From Neptuniibacter sp. (GTDB taxonomy: Bacteria > Pseudomonadota > Gammaproteobacteria > Pseudomonadales > Balneatricaceae), in NCBI GenBank assembly GCA_030149405.1, contig JASBRM010000172.1:1-7737 (forward strand): a stretch of 7,737 nucleotides of DNA, written 5' to 3'. Positions 1 to 6,397 of the stretch are shown one piece after another. Both the position numbers and the translations under genes were made by a program. The number at the start of each line of letters is the position of its first letter. Position 1 is the stretch's first letter. Under the pieces are notes generated by a model. That model did no database searches. It saw only the letters and a list, made by a program, of their open reading frames with translations, and had not been told where the DNA came from.

Positions 1-2772
1 TCTGGAGTTAATAAACGCTCTTACAGTAAAGCAAGCTTAACGAAGTGGCTGGAACAGGTCGATCAATATGCCACCTCGGAACAACGCGAACCGGATAAAA
101 AGTTACTTTTAGTATTACAGCGATTTACTCAATCCATGTTGGATGAGAAGACTGTATCCGGGGAATCACCTCAGCATCCGCTGTTCGTTGAGTTAGATAG
201 CTTTATGGCGAACAGTGTGCCGGTAAAAGAGATTCTTTTATCCCGGGCCTTTAAAGAAGTATCGGAACGGCTGGATACATTGAAACAGCGTCTGCAGATG
301 CTGACCTTCGATGATCTGCTCAGCAACCTATACTCTGCACTGGCGCGGGATAAAAGTGGCTTGCTGGCACGGGCCATTCGAGAACAGTTTCCGGTGGCAA
401 TGATTGATGAATTCCAGGATACCGATCCACTGCAGTATGGGATTTTTTCCAGACTTTACGTAGACCCATATAACTCTGCCTTGGTCATGATAGGTGACCC
501 GAAACAGGCGATCTATTCGTTCCGTGGTGCAGATATTTTTACCTACATTCACGCCCGACGTTCTGTTTCGGATACGTATACGCTGGATACTAACTGGCGT
601 TCTACCGGGCCAATGGTGGACGCGGTAAATCAACTGTTTCTCTCGTCAGATTCGCCGTTTATCTATGATCAGGACATTACCTTCCAGTCGGTTAAGGCTG
701 CAAAAGGTGAACAGCAGTTGCTGGTCCAGAATCAGCCCGCACCGGCGATGACCTTCTGGTTGAATGAGCAGGATGAGCTCCTGAGTAGAAGTCAGTACCT
801 AGCGCAGTATGCAAAAGCAACCGCAGCAGAAATCGATCACCTGCTTTCTGGAGCAAGCATAAAAGGACGTAAGGTAATTGGCAGTGATATCGCTGTGTTG
901 GTGCGGGATCGTAACGAAGCGGATGAGATCAAACGAGCGCTGCTACTGTATGAACATCCGAGCGTTTATCTGAGTAATCGTGATTCTGTTTTCAATTCAG
1001 AAACTGCGATAGAACTGACACTGCTTCTTCAGGCGATTGAAGATCCTCTCAATGAAAGAGCCGTAAAATCGGCCTTGGCGACTGACCTTCTGCAGTTGGA
1101 TATGCAACAACTGGATCAGCTCAATTACGATGAGATTTTATGGGAATCGGTCCTAGTAGAATTTAACGAATACCGGGAAGTCTGGTCGAGACAAGGCGTA
1201 CTGCCGATGCTCACCCGGTTGCTGCATAATCGCAACCTGGCGGCCGTTATTCTATCCAGAACGGATGGTGAGAGAACGCTTACAAACTTACTGCATCTCG
1301 GTGAACTCCTCCAGAAAGCGTCACTGCAGATTGAAGGTATGACAGGCCTGAATCGCTGGTTGAATGATCAGATTGCTAACCCATCCGGGGACAGTGATGA
1401 TCAAGTATTGCGCTTAGAAAGTGAACGGAATCTGGTCACGATAGTGACCGTGCATAAATCAAAAGGCCTTGAATATCCGATTGTATTCCTGCCGTTTGCC
1501 AGCCTGAGCAAAGAGAGTAAAACAGCCCTGTACCATGGTGATAATGGTGCAACGGTATTGGATATATCCGCTGCTGATGAATCTCTGGAAAAAGCAGAAC
1601 AGGAACGCCTTGCCGAAGATCTGCGGCTTTTATATGTGGCGCTGACTCGTTCTATCTACAGCTGTTATGTGGGCATTAGCCATGTTCGTGTGGGTAATGC
1701 TCGGAAATCAAGATTAGCAGACAGTGCATTAGGGTATCTGCTGGTGAGCGAAGAGCGGGAGTTGCGTAACTCTCTGGAGGAGCTGCAACATAAAGCGCAA
1801 TCCATAGCCGTCATTCAGCCCCCGGATCATGGTGCACAGAAAGATATGTTTTCGCTAGCTGATGAAACCAGTGAAAAGCTATCTGCAAAAGAGTTCAGGG
1901 GTCGGATAGACCGCAATTGGAGAGTGAGCAGTTACTCGGCTTTGAGTCGCCACAGCGGTGCTCACCTACCTGAACTGCCAGGGCTTGATCTGGAAGTTGT
2001 TGAAGAACGCACTCAGCCTGCCGAGTCTGATGCCATTGAAGGTATAAATATATTTACCTTCCCGAAAGGAGCGAATGCCGGGACGTTTCTGCATTCCGTT
2101 TTTGAAGAGATCAGTTTCAACAGCTACAACGATGAACTTTATCAGGAACAGCTAAAAACACAGTTGCAGTTGGCTGGATACGATGAACAGTGGTTACCAG
2201 TAGTACAGAGTTTGATTGCAGATGTTCTGAACAGTGACCTTGATGGAGAGGGCTTAACGCTATCTGGAGTTCAAGATAAGGACCGGTTGGTGGAGATGGA
2301 GTTTATGCTGTCTGCCGATCAGATCACGGTATCTGCTCTGGAAAGTTTAATCCGGCAACATGATCCATTATCTGCCCGGGCAGCGCCTCTGGCGTTTGAA
2401 CCTCTGAAAGGCATGCTAAAGGGCTTTATAGATTTGTTGTTTAGGCAAAACGAGCGATATTACGTGCTGGACTACAAGTCTAATCACCTGGGATACAGCA
2501 CCCTCTGCTATGATACCTCGGCTTTGGAACAGGCGATGGTTGAGCATCGTTATGAGCTGCAATATCTGCTTTACTCTCTGGCAGTACATCGTCTGCTACG
2601 TCAGCGAATCAAAGATTATGACTATGAAACCCACTTTGGCGGCGTGTTTTATCTGTTCCTCAGAGGTATGAAGAGTGGTGACAGCTCAGGTGTTTTCCAC
2701 TGCCGTCCACCGAAGGCATTAATTGAACAGCTGGATCTGTTGTTTTCTTCAGAGGGGAAACCGCTGCTATGA
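1..2772 (+). CDS. recB: RecB, exonuclease V beta subunit (5'-truncated by window edge)
   Basis: RecB is the 3'-5' SF1 helicase and sole nuclease subunit of the RecBCD complex, which processes double-strand ends and loads RecA after Chi. The frame is open from base 1, so the N-terminus with the Walker A motif lies outside; 923 residues are visible. Helicase motifs follow in order: DEFQDTD (Walker B, about 406-426), GDPKQAIYSFRGAD (493-534), NWRST (592-606), TVHKSKGLE (1447-1473) and YVALTRS (1633-1653). The C-terminal nuclease domain has GTFLH with His at fragment residue 698, GFID with Asp811, and LDYKSN with Asp824 and Lys826. The Asp-Asp-Lys spacing (13, 2) equals that of E. coli D1067/D1080/K1082, so about 255 residues are missing from the left. 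The conserved end FGGVFYLFLRGM is present. The stop overlaps recD by ATGA, indicating translational coupling. No damage is visible; an ATG at 136 is internal, not the start. Confidence 0.97.
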   Translation, partial: SGVNKRSYSKASLTKWLEQVDQYATSEQREPDKKLLLVLQRFTQSMLDEKTVSGESPQHPLFVELDSFMANSVPVKEILLSRAFKEVSERLDTLKQRLQMLTFDDLLSNLYSALARDKSGLLARAIREQFPVAMIDEFQDTDPLQYGIFSRLYVDPYNSALVMIGDPKQAIYSFRGADIFTYIHARRSVSDTYTLDTNWRSTGPMVDAVNQLFLSSDSPFIYDQDITFQSVKAAKGEQQLLVQNQPAPAMTFWLNEQDELLSRSQYLAQYAKATAAEIDHLLSGASIKGRKVIGSDIAVLVRDRNEADEIKRALLLYEHPSVYLSNRDSVFNSETAIELTLLLQAIEDPLNERAVKSALATDLLQLDMQQLDQLNYDEILWESVLVEFNEYREVWSRQGVLPMLTRLLHNRNLAAVILSRTDGERTLTNLLHLGELLQKASLQIEGMTGLNRWLNDQIANPSGDSDDQVLRLESERNLVTIVTVHKSKGLEYPIVFLPFASLSKESKTALYHGDNGATVLDISAADESLEKAEQERLAEDLRLLYVALTRSIYSCYVGISHVRVGNARKSRLADSALGYLLVSEERELRNSLEELQHKAQSIAVIQPPDHGAQKDMFSLADETSEKLSAKEFRGRIDRNWRVSSYSALSRHSGAHLPELPGLDLEVVEERTQPAESDAIEGINIFTFPKGANAGTFLHSVFEEISFNSYNDELYQEQLKTQLQLAGYDEQWLPVVQSLIADVLNSDLDGEGLTLSGVQDKDRLVEMEFMLSADQITVSALESLIRQHDPLSARAAPLAFEPLKGMLKGFIDLLFRQNERYYVLDYKSNHLGYSTLCYDTSALEQAMVEHRYELQYLLYSLAVHRLLRQRIKDYDYETHFGGVFYLFLRGMKSGDSSGVFHCRPPKALIEQLDLLFSSEGKPLL

Positions 2773-4613
2773 GTAATCAACAGATTATCCGAACGCTGAA
2801 AAGCTGGTCAGAACAAGGTTTGATCCGCTCGGTGGATTATCAGTTCGCTAAGTTACTCTCAGGCACGAGTGATCAGCCACTACCCGACACCCTGGTTTTA
2901 CTTGCGGCTCTTGTCAGCCATGAACTGGCTTCAGGAAATGTATGTTTACCACTCACGCATCTTCAGTCGCCTGCAGATTACTGGCCAGAAGAAGTGGCTA
3001 CATGCCTTGATGAGCAAGATTGGTCTCAGCTGAGTTTTTATGCGGATGTAATAGGCAGCGGAGAACAGGCAACACCTCTGGTGCTTGATCAACAAAGGGT
3101 CTATCTCTACCGCTACTGGCAGTACGAAGTCTATGTGGCAGCACAAATTCAGGGGCGTTCACAGAATATTGAGATCAATGCTGATTTGCTAAAGCAGTCG
3201 TTGGTTGAGCTGTTTCCAGTTGATGCGGAAACGAACGAGACGGATTGGCAGCGGGTAGCGGCAGCCGTAGCTGTGCAGAAACGTTTTGCGGTTATCAGCG
3301 GTGGTCCGGGAACAGGTAAAACAACCACAGTGATCAAACTGTTAGCCCTGTACCTACGCCAGATGGTGGATCAGGGGGCAAAAACAAACATCCACCTTGC
3401 GGCGCCTACGGGGAAAGCGGCGGCACGGTTATCGGAATCAATCAGCAGTGCCAAGGAGCGTTTGAACCTCTCTTTGGAGCTAGCCACTCAGATCCCAACA
3501 GAAGCCACCACATTACACCGGCTTTTGGGCGTGATCCCAAACAGCATTCAGTTTCGCCATGATCGGAATAACCCCTTACATCTGGATATGTTGATTCTGG
3601 ATGAGGCATCAATGGTTGATCTACCCATGATGTCCAGACTGCTGGATGCATTGCCTCAACATGCCTGTCTGGTGTTGTTGGGGGATCGTGATCAACTGGC
3701 CTCGGTAGAGGCGGGCAGTGTCTTGGGGGATATTTGCAGCTGGCCGGGAGAACTCTGTTATTCCGCAGAGCAAACGCAACAGCTGGAGAAACTGGATTGT
3801 TTACCGGATGGGACAGTTCATGCTGATTCAACTCAAGGCATAGCTGATTCTCTCAGTCTGTTGCGAAAGAGTTATCGGTTTGATGAAAACAGCGGCATCG
3901 GTTATCTAGCCAGGGCTGTTAATCGAGGTGATAGCAAGCAATTTAGCAAGGTGGTCGAACAGGGCTTCTCTGATCTGGAAGTTGTTTCCCTCAATCGAGA
4001 TAGCTATGAACAAATGCTGCATCGAGCTGTAGGATTTTATGCCGAGCTGTTTAGAAAAATGAGCACTGGTTTAGCCACGACTTCGATTTTGCAACAGCTT
4101 GCCGAGTTTCAACTGCTGTGCGCATTGCGGGAAGGCCCTTATGGGGTTGCTGGTATTAATCAGCGAATCCGTGAAGGGTTAGTGTCCAGAGGGCTGGTGC
4201 CTGCAGAAGGCGCCTGGTACCCGGGACGCCCAGTGATGATCAGTCAGAATGATTCAGCACTGAATCTGTTTAATGGTGATATAGGGATCACTCTGCCAGA
4301 TGAGAGCGGCCGTTTGAAGGTCTGGTTTGAACAGAACGGGGAACTGAGGGGGTATTTACCCAGTAGGTTACCGGAACACGATACGGTATTTGCTATGACC
4401 ATTCATAAAAGTCAGGGCTCTGAGTTCACACAGGTTGTACTACTGTTACCTTCAGACGATGTTCCGGTACTCAGCAGAGAATTGTTGTACACCGCGATTA
4501 CGCGTGCGAAAAAAGGCTTGGCTATTTATGCACCGGATAAGCTGATCAGGATTGCGATAACCCGAAAAACAAAAAGGTCAGGCGGGTTGGTAAAACGACT
4601 TTGGAACAGATAA
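2769..4613 (+). CDS. recD: RecD, exonuclease V alpha subunit
   Basis: RecD is the fast 5'-3' SF1B helicase of RecBCD and restrains RecA loading before Chi. The predicted protein is 614 residues, close to the roughly 608 of E. coli RecD. After an N-terminal domain of about 165 residues come Walker A GGPGTGKTT (178-186, Lys184), Walker B DEAS (278-281), GDRDQLASVEAG (from 305), the SYRF motif (368-371), TIHKSQGSEF (544-553) and YTAITRAKKG (574-583), the complete SF1B set. The ATG lies inside the recB stop (ATGA), with a purine-rich AGAGGGGA about 10 bases upstream inside recB as ribosome binding site, so expression should be coupled to recB. The C-terminus ends in a basic stretch rich in Lys and Arg. 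No intrinsic terminator with a T-tract on the plus strand follows; the hairpin at 4620-4635 suits minus-strand transcription better. The gene looks intact. Confidence 0.97.
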   Translation: MSNQQIIRTLKSWSEQGLIRSVDYQFAKLLSGTSDQPLPDTLVLLAALVSHELASGNVCLPLTHLQSPADYWPEEVATCLDEQDWSQLSFYADVIGSGEQATPLVLDQQRVYLYRYWQYEVYVAAQIQGRSQNIEINADLLKQSLVELFPVDAETNETDWQRVAAAVAVQKRFAVISGGPGTGKTTTVIKLLALYLRQMVDQGAKTNIHLAAPTGKAAARLSESISSAKERLNLSLELATQIPTEATTLHRLLGVIPNSIQFRHDRNNPLHLDMLILDEASMVDLPMMSRLLDALPQHACLVLLGDRDQLASVEAGSVLGDICSWPGELCYSAEQTQQLEKLDCLPDGTVHADSTQGIADSLSLLRKSYRFDENSGIGYLARAVNRGDSKQFSKVVEQGFSDLEVVSLNRDSYEQMLHRAVGFYAELFRKMSTGLATTSILQQLAEFQLLCALREGPYGVAGINQRIREGLVSRGLVPAEGAWYPGRPVMISQNDSALNLFNGDIGITLPDESGRLKVWFEQNGELRGYLPSRLPEHDTVFAMTIHKSQGSEFTQVVLLLPSDDVPVLSRELLYTAITRAKKGLAIYAPDKLIRIAITRKTKRSGGLVKRLWNR

Positions 4614-4618
4614 GAAAA

Positions 4619-4636
4619 ACCCAGCCTGAGCTGGGT
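4619..4636 (-). terminator. Intrinsic terminator of the small membrane-protein gene
   Basis: CCCAGC (4620-4625) pairs with GCTGGG (4630-4635) around a CTGA loop, and an outer A-T pair (4619/4636) extends the stem. Read on the minus strand the stem is followed by five T residues, as expected for Rho-independent termination of the gene ending at 4660. On the plus strand only TATTGG follows, so it would end recD transcripts poorly. Confidence 0.72.
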
Positions 4637-4659
4637 ATTGGTAGATCGTATATGTTTCT

Positions 4660-4806
4660 CTAACGGCGACGACGAGAACGCTGTCTTCGCAGTTCTTCTT
4701 CCGTTTCTACACGAATGAGCTGTGGGTTCTGGTTTGCGATGTTGCCCCGCATCAGGCTCATACCGAGAACTACTACAACAGTTAAAAGGGCCAGAATCAT
4801 AATCAT
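4660..4806 (-). CDS. Small single-pass membrane protein with arginine-rich tail (48 aa), function unknown
   Basis: I do not recognise this protein. It is short but looks like a real gene. ATG at 4806-4804 is preceded by AGGAG (4817-4813) at a 6-base spacing, a promoter-like pair lies about 45 bases upstream, and an intrinsic terminator follows the TAG stop. Residues 1-19 (MIMILALLTVVVVLGMSLM) are an uncharged hydrophobic segment long enough for one membrane span. Residues 20-39 are polar with an acidic run (ETEEE, 34-38 region), and residues 40-48 are RRQRSRRRR. By the positive-inside rule the arginine tail should face the cytoplasm, with the N-terminus outside (inference). A second in-frame ATG at 4800 is possible, but the ribosome binding site favours the first. 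It converges with recD and lies downstream of the glutaredoxin gene on the same strand, but 140 bases away and with its own signals. The tail could bind acidic lipids, nucleic acid or a protein partner; nothing here decides which. Confidence 0.7.
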   Translation of the reverse strand: MIMILALLTVVVVLGMSLMRGNIANQNPQLIRVETEEELRRQRSRRRR

Positions 4807-4817
4807 AATGTACTCCT

Positions 4818-4835
4818 AAGCTGCAATTTCAGCTT
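4818..4835 (-). repeat. Perfect 6-bp hairpin directly 5' of the small gene's ribosome binding site
   Basis: AAGCTG (4818-4823) and CAGCTT (4830-4835) are perfect inverted repeats around a 6-base loop. On the minus-strand mRNA the stem ends at the base before AGGAG (4817-4813). It could influence ribosome access or mRNA stability, or act as a DNA operator. Its position is what is notable; function is inference. Confidence 0.45.
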
Positions 4836-4847
4836 TAACTGAGTGAC

Positions 4848-4876
4848 AGTATAGCCACGTTAAACAAATTACTCTA
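4848..4876 (-). promoter_or_regulatory. Candidate sigma-70 promoter for the small membrane protein
   Basis: On the minus strand TATACT (4853-4848) is a good -10 box. TAGAGT (4876-4871) is a weak -35, matching three of six consensus bases, at a 17-base spacing. Transcription would start near 4841 and give a leader of about 35 bases that contains the hairpin at 4818-4835. Confidence 0.4.
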
Positions 4877-4914
4877 CGTCTCTGTGACTGTTGTTGAAAT
4901 TATGAACACATCTA

Positions 4915-4950
4915 CTGATCTGAAGCATGAGCTCAATGTTTGCTGATCAG
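4915..4950. repeat. Imperfect inverted repeat spanning the glutaredoxin stop codon
   Basis: CTGATC (4915-4920) pairs with GATCAG (4945-4950). An inner AGCA/TGCT pair sits on one three-base bulge around a loop containing the palindrome TGAGCTCA. It covers the TGA stop of the glutaredoxin gene. No T-tract follows on either strand, so it is not a standard intrinsic terminator; it may protect the 3' end of the mRNA or be chance. Confidence 0.3.
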
Positions 4951-5189
4951 ATGCCTGCATTTTCCACAAATGCAGCCAGCTCGGTATAACCACCAATATG
5001 TTCCTGACCGTGGAACACCTGAGGTACAGTCTCAACTGGTTTGCCTACTGTTTTTTCCAGGTCAGCTTTACTGATTCCCTCTTTATGGATATCAACGTAG
5101 TTGAATGCCAGCTCTTTTATCTCACACAGTTCTTTCGCACGTTTACAAAATCCACAACCGTCACGTCCAAAAATAGTAATGCGTTTCAT
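4947..5189 (-). CDS. grxA: GrxA-type glutaredoxin with CGFC active site
   Basis: This is an 80-residue glutaredoxin, a cytoplasmic thiol-disulfide oxidoreductase that uses glutathione to reduce protein disulfides or mixed disulfides (known role of the family; in E. coli Grx1 also supplies ribonucleotide reductase). The start IFGRDGCGFCKRAKEL, the YVDIHKEGISKADL segment, GKPVETVPQVF with the cis-proline at 56, and HIGGYT (64-69) match Grx1 (GrxA, 85 residues) closely rather than the GrxC or monothiol GrxD types. The active site is Cys12-Gly-Phe-Cys15 in place of the usual CPYC, and there is an extra Cys22. CGFC resembles the CGFS of iron-sulfur-binding monothiol glutaredoxins but keeps the second cysteine. 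AAGGA (5200-5196) stands 6 bases before the ATG. No convincing promoter or downstream terminator was found. The symbol rests on similarity to Grx1; the altered active site makes substrate range uncertain. Confidence 0.9.
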   Translation of the reverse strand: MKRITIFGRDGCGFCKRAKELCEIKELAFNYVDIHKEGISKADLEKTVGKPVETVPQVFHGQEHIGGYTELAAFVENAGI

Positions 5190-5394
5190 GTTTGTTCCTT
5201 CCGAGTGAGTTCAATAAATAATCTATGGATTTATTAGAACAGTTCAGGAAGGTTGCTGACCAATTGGATCTCTTAATTTTTCTGATTGGATTTTTTAATG
5301 GAACAATACCTGGAGCTGTGAATAGTATGTTGCGTTGCAAAAAGTCGCTATAGGCATACAAAAATCAGGGGTTTAAGTAATTGTCCCCAATCTT

Positions 5395-5403
5395 TGTGGA
5401 TAA
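5395..5403 (-). promoter_or_regulatory. Perfect DnaA box (TTATCCACA on the minus strand)
   Basis: The plus strand reads TGTGGATAA, the reverse complement of the strong DnaA box consensus. It is the only perfect copy I found in the window. A one-mismatch relative, TGTGAATAG, lies at 5317-5325 in the same orientation. The box forms the 5' arm of the outer stem of the inverted repeat at 5396-5451. DnaA binding is inferred from sequence only. Confidence 0.5.
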
Positions 5404-5451
5404 CTCTGTCTAAAACTGCAAGGTAAGTGAGTTTAGGCCCCACAGAGCCAC
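5396..5451. repeat. Three-tier imperfect inverted repeat (structured element)
   Basis: Three nested arms pair in register. GTGG (5396-5399) pairs with CCAC (5448-5451). CTCTGT (5404-5409) pairs with ACAGAG (5442-5447). CTAAAACT (5410-5417) pairs with AGTTTAG (5430-5436) with one bulged A. Between tiers there is ATAA on the left arm (5400-5403) and GCCCC on the right (5437-5441), and the terminal loop is 12 bases (5418-5429). A further outer match, TTTGTG (5393-5398) with CACAAA (5458-5463), competes with the first tier. It has no T-tract and is not a terminator. It could be a folded RNA or a DNA site bound by a protein. Confidence 0.6.
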
Positions 5452-5463
5452 GAATTACACAAA

Positions 5464-5471
5464 TTGATCAA
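5464..5471. repeat. TTGATCAA palindrome flanking the structured element
   Basis: An 8-base perfect palindrome containing GATC follows directly after the inverted repeat and opens the AT-rich tract. GATC would be a Dam methylation site if the host has Dam (not visible here). Confidence 0.35.
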
Positions 5472-5618
5472 AAAGTAACCAGTAATTTAACTATATGAAA
5501 TATATGAGTTTTAATGGCTGTTAAGATTGTTTTTGAATGTTCGTTATAGAAAATGTAATCGTCTTTTTTCTGTCATCAGGAATTCATATTTTGAAAAAAA
5601 GCGAACACCTGGAAACAC

Positions 5619-5647
5619 AAAAAACCGGGTTCAGGACCCGGTTTTTT
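5619..5647. terminator. Strong bidirectional intrinsic terminator
   Basis: A perfect 12-bp stem pairs AAAAAACCGGGT (5619-5630) with ACCCGGTTTTTT (5636-5647) around a 5-base loop. With six A on one side and six T on the other it works in both directions. On the minus strand it lies about 25 bases after the stop of the SH3 anchor gene and is clearly its terminator. No plus-strand protein gene ends here. Confidence 0.92.
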
Positions 5648-5671
5648 AGATAATGTAAGTCGTTGTAAAAC

Positions 5672-6244
5672 TTAGAACCAATCATCCTTGCGTTTTCTAC
5701 GCTTGGGGAAGTAAGGCAGGATCAGACCCAGAATCACGCCACCCAGCGCAACCAGACCACCGTGAGTAAACCAACGCATCAGGTTTGTTTCATCACTGGA
5801 TTCAATCTGAAAATTCAGGTCTTTAATGGTTGCCTGAAGCTGTTCTACATTTTGAGTATAAGCGCCGTTTTCTTCTTTAAGAGAGTTCGATTCAGCTTGC
5901 AGCTGTTCAATCTGGATAGCTTGTTGTTTAACCATTGCCTGACTTTTTTCCAGACTGCTCTGTAGCTTAGGCAGTCGAACGGAAAGGCTGTCACCGCGAT
6001 CGACAGAGGTGTTTTCTACCCAGCCGATTTTGCCTTTAGGCATGCGAATCTGAACATATTTGGTTTTTGGATCACGTTTCAAAATCTCAACGGCTGTACC
6101 ACTTTTGATACGAGTAATGATCCGATACTGGTTACTAGGACCATTGTGAACATAAACCATTGCGTCATCAGCAATATGGCCTGGTTCAGCCATCAGAGAC
6201 GATGAAAGAAAAAGCAAAGAGATAGAAATTAGTAGTCTTTTCAT
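5672..6244 (-). CDS. SH3-domain, coiled-coil membrane-anchored protein (YgiM/TIGR04211-like)
   Basis: The 190-residue product has the architecture of the YgiM/TIGR04211 'SH3 and anchor' family of Gammaproteobacteria (E. coli YgiM is about 206 residues), whose exact function is unsettled. Residues 1-19 form a signal peptide (MKRLLISISLLFL, then SSSLMA before Glu20). A bacterial SH3 domain follows at about 25-82, with the typical VYVHNGPSNQY and IGWVE segments. Residues 90-153 are Gln/Glu/Leu-rich and should form a coiled coil. Residues 162-179 are a membrane span (GGLVALGGVILGLILPYF), and the end KRRKRKDDWF is a basic cytoplasmic tail. It should sit in the inner membrane with the SH3 domain in the periplasm. 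The frame is open farther upstream, to 6493 across the mscS start, but the start at 6244 gives a clean signal peptide. An alternative ATG at 6277 would put 11 residues before it. Neither has a good ribosome binding site. It is divergent from mscS. Confidence 0.9.
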   Translation of the reverse strand: MKRLLISISLLFLSSSLMAEPGHIADDAMVYVHNGPSNQYRIITRIKSGTAVEILKRDPKTKYVQIRMPKGKIGWVENTSVDRGDSLSVRLPKLQSSLEKSQAMVKQQAIQIEQLQAESNSLKEENGAYTQNVEQLQATIKDLNFQIESSDETNLMRWFTHGGLVALGGVILGLILPYFPKRRKRKDDWF

Positions 6245-6286
6245 TGATACAGTTGTTTGAATGCTGGAAACTGTCATATTGTACGG

Positions 6287-6314
6287 ATTATATTCTGTTC
6301 TTAACAGGGGCAAA
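6287..6314 (-). promoter_or_regulatory. Candidate sigma-70 promoter of the SH3 anchor gene, with internal inverted repeat
   Basis: On the minus strand a consensus TATAAT (6292-6287) is preceded by TTTGCC (6314-6309, spacing 16) or TTGCCC (6313-6308, spacing 15). A 13-base inverted repeat, CTGTT-CTT-AACAG (6295-6307), fills the spacer and could be an operator. Transcription would start near 6280. This leaves about 36 bases before the ATG at 6244, and only about 3 before the ATG at 6277. Confidence 0.55.
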
Positions 6315-6397
6315 TTAGTTATATGTTGTTCTGAAACTGTTAAGCTTTCTGCTGCTTTAATCGAGCTCTTTTTAGACAAACCTTTTTGGGGAACGTT

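Larger units (their letters stand above)
5190..5671. other. 480-base AT-rich intergenic region without a confident gene
   Basis: The region lies between the starts and ends of two minus-strand genes. From left to right it holds the glutaredoxin leader (5190 to about 5240), a 42-codon plus-strand open frame (5225-5353) with no clear ribosome binding site, a GGGG/CCCC pair (5368-5371 and 5385-5388), a DnaA box within an imperfect hairpin (5393-5463), a TTGATCAA palindrome (5464-5471), a strongly AT-rich tract (about 5472-5560) with a tandem TATATGA repeat (5492-5498 and 5501-5507), a possible plus-strand promoter (5521-5550) and a symmetric terminator (5619-5647). The long open frames in this stretch lack start signals and family resemblance. 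Confidence 0.75.

Noticed and set aside
3442..3831. 129-codon minus-strand frame inside recD
   Set aside because: It is a shadow of the conserved helicase motifs on the other strand, with no start signals or family likeness.
1..4613. recBD as part of a new defence system
   Set aside because: The motifs, lengths and ATGA coupling are those of ordinary RecB and RecD; no extra domain or defence gene is next to them.
4998..5237. 79-codon plus-strand frame opposite the glutaredoxin gene
   Set aside because: It is fully antisense to a recognised glutaredoxin and has no ribosome binding site.
5212..5248. Possible OxyR site upstream of the glutaredoxin gene (CTAA-N7-ATAG on the minus strand)
   Set aside because: The central halves fit, but I count only about 10 of 20 consensus positions over the full motif, too weak to claim even though E. 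coli grxA is OxyR-controlled.
5161..5361. 66-codon minus-strand frame overlapping the glutaredoxin start
   Set aside because: It has no ribosome binding site, overlaps the start of a clear gene in another frame, and its composition is unremarkable.
5317..5471. Chromosomal or plasmid replication origin
   Set aside because: There is one perfect and one imperfect DnaA box, only two GATC sites nearby, no iterons, and no dnaA, rep or par gene in the window.
6386..6397. TTG start four codons upstream of the mscS ATG
   Set aside because: It overlaps the GGGGA ribosome binding site that is well spaced for the ATG at 6398.
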